Position numbers and translations under genes: made by a program
Origin: JAWWOL01 sp033851545
GTDB lineage: Bacteria > Actinomycetota > Actinomycetes > JAWWOL01
Reading direction: 5' to 3'
DNA: 64,000 nucleotides
Assembly (NCBI GenBank): GCA_033851545.1
Contig: JAWWOO010000016.1
Coordinates: 83,990-147,989, forward strand
The notes under the pieces: model-generated
Databases searched by the model: none
What the model was told of the DNA's origin: nothing
The model's input: only the letters and a program-made list of their open reading frames with translations
Part shown: positions 10,915 to 18,376 of the stretch, piece after piece
How the letters are laid out: each line of letters begins with the position of its first letter
How positions within the stretch are numbered: the first letter of the stretch is position 1

Positions 10915-11610
10915 TCAGGCCAGGGAGTAGGTCGCGATCGACACCGCGACGTACTGCAGGATGAACGCCGCCACGGTCAGGGCATGGAAAACCTCGTGGT
11001 AGCCGAAGACCCGCGGCACGGGGTCGGGGCGCTTGAACGCATAGACGACGGCACCGAGCGAGTAGAGCGCCCCGCCCACCGCCACCAGCACGAGCACCGC
11101 CACCCCGCCGTGGTGCAGCAGGTCGGGGATGACGAAGACCGCCACCCAGCCCAGCGCCAGGTAGATGGGCACGTAGAGCCATCGGGGGGCGGACGTCCAC
11201 AGCAGCTGCAGCGCGATGCCGAGCACGGCGCCCGCCCAGACCACGGCGAGTACGACGTTGCTGGTGCGCCCGCGCAGCACGATCAGCGCGATCGGGCTGT
11301 ACGTGCCGGCGATGATCAGGAAGATGTTGGCGTGGTCGAGGCGCCTCAGCACGGTGCGCACGCCCGGTGAACCGTGCCAGCGGTGGTAGAGCGCGCTGAC
11401 CCCGAACAGCAGGCAGGCCGACAGCGCGTAGACGGCGCAGCCGATCCGGGCCCGCTGGCTGCCGGCCAGGCTGACCAGGACGATCCCCGCCGCGACGGTC
11501 AACGGGAACGCGATCCCGTGCAGCAGCCCGCGCAGCTTGGGCCTGGCCGCCAGCATGTCGAGATAGGCCTGCGCGGCCGTACGCGTCGCGTCCTCGAATG
11601 CCGCGCTCAT
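10915..11610 (-). CDS. Hemolysin III / TrhA (PAQR-like) membrane protein
   Basis: Integral membrane protein of 231 residues with seven predicted hydrophobic segments. Family residues are visible: SALYHRWH, the ANIFLIIAGTYSPIAL segment, and the C-terminal H-x3-H in YHEVFHALTVAAF, which form the metal site in the PAQR/alkaline-ceramidase superfamily. Despite the name it is a widespread housekeeping protein linked to membrane homeostasis. It is convergent with the RHH-like gene and divergent from the prenyltransferase. Confidence 0.9.
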   Translation of the reverse strand: MSAAFEDATRTAAQAYLDMLAARPKLRGLLHGIAFPLTVAAGIVLVSLAGSQRARIGCAVYALSACLLFGVSALYHRWHGSPGVRTVLRRLDHANIFLIIAGTYSPIALIVLRGRTSNVVLAVVWAGAVLGIALQLLWTSAPRWLYVPIYLALGWVAVFVIPDLLHHGGVAVLVLVAVGGALYSLGAVVYAFKRPDPVPRVFGYHEVFHALTVAAFILQYVAVSIATYSLA

Positions 11611-11710
11611 GGCTCGAGACTAGACCCGGAACCTTGGCAGACCCTGAGAGGCCAGGTCGCACGGTATTCTCGGCCAACGACGGGATTCGTCGCCAGGGGA
11701 AGGGGCCGCC

Positions 11711-12469
11711 ATGGGGCTGCGCGACCTCGTCTACAAGGTGTACGAGAAACGTCTAAGGCAGCTGCTCGTCGGCGTACCCGGCCCCCGCCACGTCGGTGTC
11801 ATCCTCGACGGCAACCGGCGCTGGGCCAAGTCCGTCGGGGCCCGCGACATCTACGGCCAGGGCGCCGACCGGATCGACGACCTGCTCGCCTGGTGCACCG
11901 ACGCCAAGGTCGAGGTCGTCACCCTGTGGCTGCTCTCCACGGACAACCTGACCCGCCCCGACGACGAGCTCGCGCCGCTGTTCCGGGTCATCGAGCGCAC
12001 GGTCGAGGGGCTCGCGGCGCCGGACAAGCCGTGGCGTGTGCATCCGGTCGGGTCGCTGGACCTGCTGCCAGAGGTCACCCGGCACATCCTCAAGGCGGCC
12101 GACGAGAACACCGTCGACAAGCCGGGCCTGCTGGTCAACGTGGCCATCGGGTACGGCGGCCGGCGTGAGATCACCGACGCCGTACGCTCCATGCTGCTCG
12201 AGGCGGCCGACAACGGGGCGTCGCTCGAGGAGCTGGCGGAGGCCCTCGACGTGGAGCACATCGCCGACCACCTCTACACCAAGGGCCAACCCGACCCCGA
12301 CCTGGTGATCCGCACCTCGGGGGAGCAGCGGCTGTCCGGCTTCCTGCTCTGGCAGAGCGCGCACAGCGAGTTCTACTTCTGTGAGGCGTTCTGGCCGGAG
12401 TTCCGGCACGTGGACTTCCTCCGGGCGCTGCGCGCGTACGGCGAGCGTCACCGTCGTTACGGGTCCTGA
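11711..12469 (+). CDS. Isoprenyl transferase (UPP/Z-prenyl diphosphate synthase)
   Basis: cis-Prenyltransferase making Z-prenyl diphosphates for cell-wall lipid carriers. It has the pyrophosphate-binding motif HVGVILDGNRRWAK and the C-terminal signature RTSGEQRLSGFLLWQSAHSEFYF. The 252 residues are normal. Actinobacteria often have two paralogues, a Z-farnesyl and a decaprenyl/undecaprenyl diphosphate synthase, and length alone does not decide which this is. GGGGAAGGGG precedes the ATG, and a TATTCT hexamer about 43 nt upstream could be the -10. Confidence 0.92.
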   Translation: MGLRDLVYKVYEKRLRQLLVGVPGPRHVGVILDGNRRWAKSVGARDIYGQGADRIDDLLAWCTDAKVEVVTLWLLSTDNLTRPDDELAPLFRVIERTVEGLAAPDKPWRVHPVGSLDLLPEVTRHILKAADENTVDKPGLLVNVAIGYGGRREITDAVRSMLLEAADNGASLEELAEALDVEHIADHLYTKGQPDPDLVIRTSGEQRLSGFLLWQSAHSEFYFCEAFWPEFRHVDFLRALRAYGERHRRYGS

Positions 12470-12701
12470 GCGGCAACCTCTCTCCGACACCTGACCGTCA
12501 CATTGCGGATGGCGTGTCGTGGCCCCGACGTTCCTCAGGTCGGCTTACCTTCAGTGGTGACGGACGGCGTCGTGCCGGACGTCCGGGAGGCCTAGGCGTG
12601 CAGTTTCTTGCGACGCGGAGGGGCCGGCACCCGGCCTCTGGGCCCGGTCCCGGACCGCTCGAGCTTACGGGCGCAGAGGTGCGCGCCCTGAGGGGTTCCC
12701 C

Positions 12702-14012
12702 GTGAACGCAGGTCTGCAGCTGCCCCGCCGCACCTACGTCATCGACACGAGCGTGCTGCTCTCCGACCCGGCGGCGATCACCCGCTTCGCCGAGCACGAG
12801 GTCGTCCTCCCGCTCGTGGTGATCAACGAGCTCGAGGCCAAGCGCAAGGACCCCGAGATCGGTTACTTCGCCCGTCAGGCGCTGCGGATCCTCGACGACC
12901 TCCGGCAGAAGCACGGTCGCCTCGACCAGCCGATCCCGATCGGCGAGCTGGGCGGCACGGTCCGTGTCGAGCTGAACCACTCCGACCCCATGGTGCTGCC
13001 GGCCGGTTTCCGGATCGGTGACAACGACAGCCGGATCCTCGCGGTGGCAGGCAATCTCGCCAGCGAGGGTTGTGACGTGATCCTGGTCAGCAAGGACCTG
13101 CCGCTGCGGGTCAAGGCCGGCTCGGTCGGTCTCCCGGCCCAAGAGTTCCGCAACGAGCTCGCGACCGACGTCGGCTGGACCGGCATGGCCGAGCTGGACA
13201 TCAGCGACGAGGACGTCGACGCGCTCTATGCCGACGAGCACCTCGAGCTGGCGGCGGCCCGCGACTTCCCTTGCCACACAGGGCTTGTTCTGCTGTCCAA
13301 CCGGGGCAGCGCGCTGGGACGGGTCCTGCCGGACAAGTCGGTACGACTCGTACGCGGCGATCGCGAGGCCTTCGGCCTGCACGGCCGGTCGGCCGAGCAA
13401 CGGGTCGCCCTCGACCTGCTGCTCGACCCCGACGTCGGCATCATGTCGCTCGGCGGCCGTGCCGGTACGGGCAAGTCGGCGCTCGCGTTGTGCGCGGGCC
13501 TTGAGGCCGTCCTCGAGCGCCGTCAGCACAAGAAGGTCGTCGTCTTCCGGCCCTTGTTCGCTGTCGGCGGCCAGGAGCTCGGCTACCTCCCCGGCACGGA
13601 GGCGGAGAAGATGTCGCCCTGGGGCCAGGCGGTCTTCGACACCCTCGGCGCACTCGTGCACGCCGACGTGGTGGAGGAGATCATGGCCCGCGGCATGCTC
13701 GAGGTGCTCCCACTCACGCACATCCGCGGCCGGTCGCTGCACGACTCGTTCGTCATCGTCGACGAGGCGCAGTCTCTCGAGCGCAACGTCCTGCTGACCG
13801 TACTCTCCCGTATCGGTGGGGCTTCTCGGGTCGTGCTGACCCACGACGTCGCCCAGAGCGACAACCTGCGGGTGGGTCGCTACGACGGTGTCGCCGCGGT
13901 CATCGAGGCCCTCAAGGGACACCCGCTTTTCGCCCATGTCACGCTGACGCGCTCGGAGCGCTCGCCGATCGCGGCCCTCGTGACCGACATCCTCGGCGAC
14001 CTCGGGGTCTGA
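12702..14012 (+). CDS. PIN-PhoH fusion protein (PhoH2-type)
   Basis: Two domains: an N-terminal PIN nuclease fold (residues about 8-150, starting TYVIDTSVLLSDP with the catalytic Asp) and a C-terminal PhoH ATPase with Walker A GRAGTGKSAL and Walker B FVIVDEAQSL. This is the PhoH2 architecture, for which RNA helicase and ribonuclease activity is known in mycobacteria. The start is GTG at 12702 with GAGGGG upstream. A strong perfect hairpin follows the stop. The 436 residues are full length. Confidence 0.93.
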   Translation: MNAGLQLPRRTYVIDTSVLLSDPAAITRFAEHEVVLPLVVINELEAKRKDPEIGYFARQALRILDDLRQKHGRLDQPIPIGELGGTVRVELNHSDPMVLPAGFRIGDNDSRILAVAGNLASEGCDVILVSKDLPLRVKAGSVGLPAQEFRNELATDVGWTGMAELDISDEDVDALYADEHLELAAARDFPCHTGLVLLSNRGSALGRVLPDKSVRLVRGDREAFGLHGRSAEQRVALDLLLDPDVGIMSLGGRAGTGKSALALCAGLEAVLERRQHKKVVVFRPLFAVGGQELGYLPGTEAEKMSPWGQAVFDTLGALVHADVVEEIMARGMLEVLPLTHIRGRSLHDSFVIVDEAQSLERNVLLTVLSRIGGASRVVLTHDVAQSDNLRVGRYDGVAAVIEALKGHPLFAHVTLTRSERSPIAALVTDILGDLGV

Positions 14013-14017
14013 CTCGC

Positions 14018-14054
14018 CGTACGGGCGCGGCGGAGCGGCCGCCGCGCCCGTACG
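14018..14054. terminator. Perfect 16-bp stem hairpin after the PhoH gene
   Basis: The arms 14018-14033 and 14039-14054 are exact reverse complements (CGTACGGGCGCGGCGG and its complement) with a 5-nt AGCGG loop. It begins 6 nt after the PhoH stop and ends 8 nt before the rhomboid ATG. There is no T tract. It could be an intrinsic terminator of the GC-rich type, or it could occlude the rhomboid ribosome-binding site. Confidence 0.6.
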
Positions 14055-14062
14055 ATCAGCGC

Positions 14063-14830
14063 ATGGTCATCCCCGTGCATGACGACAACCCCGTACGGCG
14101 TACGCCTGTCGTCACCTACGCACTCATCTTGGCCAGCGTGCTGGTGTTCCTGCTCGAGCCGATCCACCAGTACTTCTTCGGGAGCCAGACGGTCGCCGAC
14201 GTCTGCCGGCAGTACGTGTTCTTCGACAAGTGGGCGGCCATCCCCAAGGAGCTGCTGAGCGGGCATCCGCTCGCCGCCCACCAGTACGTCATCAGCACCG
14301 ATTCGGGTCAGATCGCCTGCCCTGCCGACGTTTTTCCGCACAAGAGCCCCGTGTTGTCGGTGCTCTACTCCATGTTTCTGCACGCCGGGTGGCTGCACCT
14401 GCTGGGCAACATGCTGTTCCTCTACATCTTCGGCAACAACATCGAGGACCGGTTCGGCCGGATCCGGTTCCTGCTGTTCTATGTCGTGGCTGGATACGCT
14501 GCTGTCTATGGGTTCTCACTGATGGACCCGAGCTCGACGACGACCCTGGTCGGTGCCTCGGGCGCCATCGCCGGCGTGCTCGGCGCCTACCTCATCCTCT
14601 ATCCGCGGACCAGGGTCCTGTCGCTGCTGCCGTTCCTGTTCTTCCTGCCGGTGAGGCTGCCCGCCTGGCTGGTGCTCGGCTCCTGGTTCCTCCTGCAGTA
14701 CATCTATGCCGCCGGGGCCGGCGTAGGCCAAGGGGCTGGTGTGGCCTATGTGGCCCACGTGGTCGGGTTCATCGTGGGCATGCTCGTGGGCTACGCGGTG
14801 CGGGTGTCCTCGCCTGCGCAGCGCCGTTGA
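14063..14830 (+). CDS. Rhomboid-family intramembrane serine protease
   Basis: Six to seven transmembrane segments with the rhomboid catalytic pair: S166 in GASGAIAG and H232 in AHVVGFIVG. The conserved LHLLGNMLFLYIFGNNIED in the first helix region and an extended loop 1 (residues 38-95) are also visible. It cleaves membrane-anchored substrates within the bilayer; the substrates are unknown. The 255 residues are normal. There is no good ribosome-binding site before the ATG at 14063, because the preceding bases are taken up by the hairpin. Confidence 0.92.
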   Translation: MVIPVHDDNPVRRTPVVTYALILASVLVFLLEPIHQYFFGSQTVADVCRQYVFFDKWAAIPKELLSGHPLAAHQYVISTDSGQIACPADVFPHKSPVLSVLYSMFLHAGWLHLLGNMLFLYIFGNNIEDRFGRIRFLLFYVVAGYAAVYGFSLMDPSSTTTLVGASGAIAGVLGAYLILYPRTRVLSLLPFLFFLPVRLPAWLVLGSWFLLQYIYAAGAGVGQGAGVAYVAHVVGFIVGMLVGYAVRVSSPAQRR

Positions 14831-15193
14831 CGTCTGCCCGCGTCCCAGTCCCAGAGGTCCCAGCGGCCCCACGGGCCACGAAACGGACGGGCAGCGGGCC
14901 GTTTCTGTGAACCATGTCACTTTCTGAGCCCGATTTCGGCTGATCGGTCGGGCCAAACTGGACAGGCGGCCCGCTCTTCACAGGGACGCCTCCGCCCGAA
15001 GGCGTGGCGGAGGTGTGGGCCCGTAGGTGTGCCGCGGGACGCACAGGATGCGCCATGTCCGGGTCCTGTCGGGGGCCACCGCGAAGCCTGTCCGGGGTGC
15101 CTCCGGTGCATGCACGTCCCTCAGGACGTCTTACGCACCGCGGGCAACGCGTGCCGGCACCGCTCTTGCGGTGTCCATACGGAAGGATTGTGC
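14831..15193 (+). promoter_or_regulatory. Gene-free, structured leader region of secreted SLT-like gene
   Basis: This 363-bp stretch has no convincing gene. It contains a long-range inverted repeat (AGCGGGCCG at 14893-14901 and its complement at 14967-14975) and a tight hairpin (CCTCCGCC at 14989-14996 with GGCGGAGG at 15006-15013). Actinobacterial wall-hydrolase genes often carry c-di-AMP (ydaO) riboswitches here, but I cannot find that element's conserved strings, so I call only a structured 5' region. Confidence 0.35.
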
Positions 15194-15802
15194 GTGATCC
15201 GAACACCCAACCGCGGCGTCGTCGTGGCGGGAGCAGCTCTCGGCTCGGTCAGCCTCGCCGTCGGCGTGCTGGGCGGCTCGGCCGCTCAGGCCTCGGCCAC
15301 CACGGCGGCTGCTCCCCAGAGCGTCACCGTCGCGCCCAACCACGACCCGGTCGCGCTGGAGCGGATCGCGGCCGAGCAGCGTTCGATCAGCGCCCAGGCG
15401 GCCGCCGTCGCGGCCGTCGCCGGCGCGACGGCCACGGCACCACCGAAGCCCAAGCACAGGAAGCCGAGGCGGGCGGCCAGGGCCAAGAAGAGGGCGCCGC
15501 TCACCCCGCGTGAGATGGCCCAGCAGCTGGTGGCCCAGCACAAGGGCTGGAAGCCCGCACAGTTCACCTGCCTGGACAAGCTCTGGACCCGCGAGAGCGG
15601 GTGGAACCCGCACAACGAGAACGGCGGTTCGGGAGCCTACGGCATCCCGCAGTCCCTGCCCGCTCGCAAGATGGCCACGTTCGGCAGCGACTGGCGCGAC
15701 AACCCGATGACCCAGATCAAGTGGGGCCTCTGGTACATCGCCGATCGGTACGGCACTCCCTGCAACGCCTGGGCGCACAGCGAGCGGTACAACTACTACT
15801 GA
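15194..15802 (+). CDS. Secreted lytic-transglycosylase-like (SLT) protein
   Basis: Exported 202-residue protein with a signal peptide (hydrophobic core VVVAGAALGSVSLAVGVLGG, cleavage near AQA-SA), an Ala-rich helical stretch, a basic Lys/Arg/Pro linker (about 85-105), and a C-terminal lysozyme-like domain. The domain shows LDKLWTRESGWNPHNENGGSGAYGIPQ, with the Glu of TRESGW as predicted catalytic acid, then WGLWYIADRYGTPCNAWAH. This is the aggregation-promoting-factor/SLT type that acts on peptidoglycan. GTG 15194 was chosen because GGAAGGA lies 6 nt upstream and the signal peptide starts there. Confidence 0.88.
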   Translation: MIRTPNRGVVVAGAALGSVSLAVGVLGGSAAQASATTAAAPQSVTVAPNHDPVALERIAAEQRSISAQAAAVAAVAGATATAPPKPKHRKPRRAARAKKRAPLTPREMAQQLVAQHKGWKPAQFTCLDKLWTRESGWNPHNENGGSGAYGIPQSLPARKMATFGSDWRDNPMTQIKWGLWYIADRYGTPCNAWAHSERYNYY

Positions 15803-15857
15803 TCGGGCCTGCGGGTTCCCGGGGCATCCTGCTGACCGCCGGGGCGAGCCTGGCTGG

Positions 15858-16118
15858 TCAGCGGGTCCAGGCGACGCCGGTCGGCGTCTTGGAGGTCCAG
15901 GCGACACCCGCCGGCTTCTGCGAGGTCCAGGCGACACCAGCGGGCTTCTGCGTGGTCCAGGCGACACCGGTCGGCGTCTTGGAGGTCCAGGCGACACCGT
16001 GGGTCGGCTTGGCCTTGGCGTGACCGATGCTGGCGGAGGCGAGCGCCGGGACGGCGGCGCTGCCCGCCAGGGCGATGGCAACGGTGGCGGTGACGGTGGC
16101 CAGACGACGAGCGATCAT
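15858..16118 (-). CDS. Small secreted protein with five GVAWT decapeptide repeats
   Basis: An 86-residue protein with a signal peptide (MIARRLATVTATVAIALAGS, cleavage near PALA-SA), a short basic spacer, and five tandem 10-residue repeats of the form GVAWT(S/T)(K/Q)(T/K)P(T/A), starting at residues 41, 51, 61, 71 and 81. The ATG at 16118 follows GAGGAG. I do not recognise the family. Regularly spaced Trp and Pro in a small secreted repeat suggest a wall-associated or surface-active peptide, but no function can be assigned. It is convergent with the SLT-like gene, 55 nt away. Confidence 0.7.
   Translation of the reverse strand: MIARRLATVTATVAIALAGSAAVPALASASIGHAKAKPTHGVAWTSKTPTGVAWTTQKPAGVAWTSQKPAGVAWTSKTPTGVAWTR
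15864..16013 (-). repeat. Tandem 30-bp repeats, five copies, coding
   Basis: Each copy begins GGTCCAGGCGACACC or a close variant on the plus strand, at 15864, 15894, 15924, 15954 and 15984. Copies 1 and 4 are nearly identical, as are copies 2 and 3. They encode the decapeptides of the small secreted protein. There are no spacers, so this is not a CRISPR array. Confidence 0.9.
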
Positions 16119-16360
16119 GGTGTTCTCCTCGGGACCTGGTGACGCCCCGAGCGTCACGCAAAGTCACTCGTCCCGGGCACCGGGGGCCTTGAGGGACTTT
16201 TCCGTCATCGTGAACAAAGTGCCCAGATGACTAGATCGAGAGTGGCCCGGCCGACCCGGATCGCCTGTCTGGCTTAGGCCTTTGGTACGAGGCGGCCCCC
16301 GCTGCCATCGTCACAGAGCCTGCGGCCGCTGAGTTTTGTCCGGTATCGAGGCGAACAGTG

Positions 16361-16387
16361 TGGTCTATACCGATATTGGTCTAGGCC
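16361..16387. promoter_or_regulatory. Two GGTCTA-type sites resembling GntR/HutC (DasR-like) operators
   Basis: TGGTCTATACC (16361-16371) and TGGTCTAGGCC (16377-16387) repeat 16 bp apart. Both are close to the known DasR palindrome TGGTCTAGACCA. They lie just past the fumC stop and about 245 bp upstream of the small repeat-protein gene, in a gene-free stretch (16119-16386). The target gene is unclear. Confidence 0.35.
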
Positions 16388-17805
16388 TATTGGGCGGGTG
16401 GCCGGGTCATCGACAGCACGTCCAGCGCGGCGTCGAGCTGCTCGGCCGTCAGCTTGCCCTCCGCGACGTAGCCGCGCTCCTCGACGACCTGCCGGATCGT
16501 CTTTCGCTCGGCCAGCGATGCTTTGGCAACCTTGGCCGCCTCCTCGTACCCGATGTACTTGTTGAGCGGCGTGACGATCGACGGTGAGGACTCGGCGAAC
16601 TCCCGGCACCGCTCCTCGTTGGCCACGATGCCGTCGACGCACCGGTCGGCGAACAGCCGGGAGATGTTGGCAAGCAGCCGGATTGCCTCGAGGATGTTGC
16701 GCGCCATCACCGGGAGCATGACGTTCAGCTCGAAGTTGCCTGCTGCGCCGGAGAAGGCGACGGCGGCGTCGTTGCCGATGACCTGGGCGCAGACCATGTT
16801 CAGGGCCTCGGGGATGACCGGGTTGACCTTGCCCGGCATGATGCTCGACCCCGGCTGCAGGTCGGGCAGATAGATCTCGGTGAGCCCCGTACGGGGGCCT
16901 GACCCCATCCAGCGGATGTCGTTGGAGATCTTGAACAGGCTGACCGCGATCGTCCGCAGCTGGCCGCTGGCCTCGACCAGGCCGTCCCGCGCGCCCTGTG
17001 ACTCGAAGTGGTTGCGCGCCTCGGTCAGCGGCAGTCCCGTCGTGCGGGCCACCTCGGCGATGACGGCTGCGGAGAACCCTGGCGGGGTGTTGATCCCGGT
17101 GCCCACCGCGGTGCCGCCCAGCGGCAGCTCGGCAAGTCGGGGGAGCGAGGCCCGCAGCCGCTCGATCCCGAACCGGACCTGCGCCGCGTAACCGCCGAAC
17201 TCCTGGCCGAGGGTCACCGGCGTCGCGTCCATCAGGTGGGTGCGGCCGCTCTTGACCACCGACACCCACTCGGAAGCCTTGCGCTCCAGGGACTCCGCGA
17301 GGTGCTCGAGGGCTGGGATGAGGTCGTGCACCACGGCGTCCGTGGCTGCGATGTGGATCGATGACGGGAACACGTCGTTGCTGGACTGCGAGGCGTTGAC
17401 GTGGTCGTTGGGGTGGACGGGGGAGCCCAGCGACTCCCCCGCGAGGGTCGCGATGACCTCGTTGGCGTTCATGTTGGAGGAGGTCCCCGACCCGGTCTGG
17501 AAGACGTCGATCGGGAAGTGGTCGTCATAGCCGCCCTCGGCCACGGCCGTCGCCGCGACGTTGATCGCCTGAGCCATCTCGGGGGCCAGGACACCGAGAT
17601 GCTGGTTGACCGTCGCGGCTGCGGCCTTGATCCGGGCCAGCGCGGCGATGTGCGCCCGCTCGAGGGTCTGGCCGGAGATCGGGAAGTTCTCGACGGCCCG
17701 CTGGGTCTGCGCCCGCCACTTGGCACGCGTGGGGACGCGGACGTCCCCCATCGAGTCGTGCTCGAGCCGGAACTCACCGTCGTGAATGCCTGCGCTGTCA
17801 GTCAT
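16387..17805 (-). CDS. fumC: Class II fumarate hydratase
   Basis: Interconverts fumarate and L-malate in the citric acid cycle; cytosolic homotetramer. The superfamily signature GSSIMPGKVNPV is present, with the catalytic Ser in the first part of this loop, plus SGTSSNMNANEV and the HPNDHVNASQSSND substrate region. The 472 residues are full length. The ATG at 17805 was chosen because GAGGATCC precedes it and the frame upstream does not look coding. It stands alone and is divergent from the cobalamin-regulated genes. Confidence 0.96.
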   Translation of the reverse strand: MTDSAGIHDGEFRLEHDSMGDVRVPTRAKWRAQTQRAVENFPISGQTLERAHIAALARIKAAAATVNQHLGVLAPEMAQAINVAATAVAEGGYDDHFPIDVFQTGSGTSSNMNANEVIATLAGESLGSPVHPNDHVNASQSSNDVFPSSIHIAATDAVVHDLIPALEHLAESLERKASEWVSVVKSGRTHLMDATPVTLGQEFGGYAAQVRFGIERLRASLPRLAELPLGGTAVGTGINTPPGFSAAVIAEVARTTGLPLTEARNHFESQGARDGLVEASGQLRTIAVSLFKISNDIRWMGSGPRTGLTEIYLPDLQPGSSIMPGKVNPVIPEALNMVCAQVIGNDAAVAFSGAAGNFELNVMLPVMARNILEAIRLLANISRLFADRCVDGIVANEERCREFAESSPSIVTPLNKYIGYEEAAKVAKASLAERKTIRQVVEERGYVAEGKLTAEQLDAALDVLSMTRPPAQ

Positions 17806-18002
17806 CGTGCGGATCCTCAAAGTCTCGGGCGGGTGGGTCGGTCCGGCGCGCGCGCCGAGGTCGAGCCTGCCACGCGCGCCGGGCGCTGCGGCGACCCAGT
17901 GACCATGGACACATGACGGGCGGCCGCTCCTGTCGCCTCCCGTGGGCTGAGCCGGCTCGAGGCTTGCTGGTCCGCTGCGGCCGCCACTAGAGTGACCCGC
18001 AC

Positions 18003-18097
18003 GTGATGGCGCGAGGAAGCCGGTGCAAGTCCGGCACGGTCGCGCCACTGTGAGCAGCCCGCCCTGCGGACTGTGAGTCAGATCTTCCTGCCATCAC
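18003..18097 (+). ncRNA. Cobalamin riboswitch
   Basis: The P1 stem pairs GTGATGGC (18003-18010) with GCCATCAC (18090-18097). Between them are the diagnostic strings GAGGAAGCCGGTGCAAGTCC, CACGGTCGCGCCACTGTGA (B12 box GCCACTG) and GAGTCAGATC. It is followed by a GGGGA/TCCCC hairpin (18115-18131) that ends right at the AAGGAGG ribosome-binding site of cbtB, so translational control is likely. It binds a B12 form and shuts off the downstream cobalt transporter. Confidence 0.95.
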
Positions 18098-18145
18098 GCC
18101 TCGCCCGATGACCAGGGGACGCCAGATCCCCGAAGGAGGCACTAC

Positions 18146-18361
18146 ATGAGCACCATGACCACTCCCGTTGCCGTACCCACCCCGGTCGTCCTGCCGATCT
18201 CCCGGGCCGTTGTCTGGCTGGTGGGCACGGCGTTGATGGCGCTCGGGGTCTACTACTTCGTCGGCGTCGACCAGGGCGCGACCTCGGTGTTCGGGCACAA
18301 CATGGCGATCCACGAGTTCGTCCACGACGCCCGGCACTTCCTCGGCTTCCCCTGCCACTAG
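18146..18361 (+). CDS. cbtB: Cobalt transporter subunit CbtB
   Basis: A 71-residue single-span membrane protein: one hydrophobic helix (VVWLVGTALMALGVYYFVGV) and a conserved His-rich C-terminus, HEFVHDARHFLGFPCH, thought to bind cobalt. GAAGGAGG precedes the ATG, and the cobalamin riboswitch sits directly upstream. CbtB with CbtA forms a predicted B12-regulated cobalt uptake system, known from comparative genomics. The cbtA gene starts 15 nt downstream. Confidence 0.95.
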   Translation: MSTMTTPVAVPTPVVLPISRAVVWLVGTALMALGVYYFVGVDQGATSVFGHNMAIHEFVHDARHFLGFPCH

Positions 18362-18376
18362 GCAGGAGCCGCTCCG

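Noticed and set aside
12514..12705. Small ORF before the PIN-PhoH gene
   Set aside because: Arg/Gly/Pro-rich with no ribosome-binding site and no recognisable sequence; it overlaps the PhoH start region. Treated as leader DNA.
14893..15190. c-di-AMP (ydaO-type) riboswitch before the SLT-like gene
   Set aside because: None of the element's conserved strings could be found; only generic GC-rich hairpins are present.
15029..15193. Longer N-terminus for the SLT-like protein
   Set aside because: It would place 55 residues, including several Cys, before a normal signal peptide. GTG 15194 with GGAAGGA is far better.
15864..16013. Regular 30-bp repeats resembling a CRISPR array
   Set aside because: The repeats are directly adjacent with no spacers, they diverge gradually, and they encode in-frame decapeptides of a well-initiated secreted protein.
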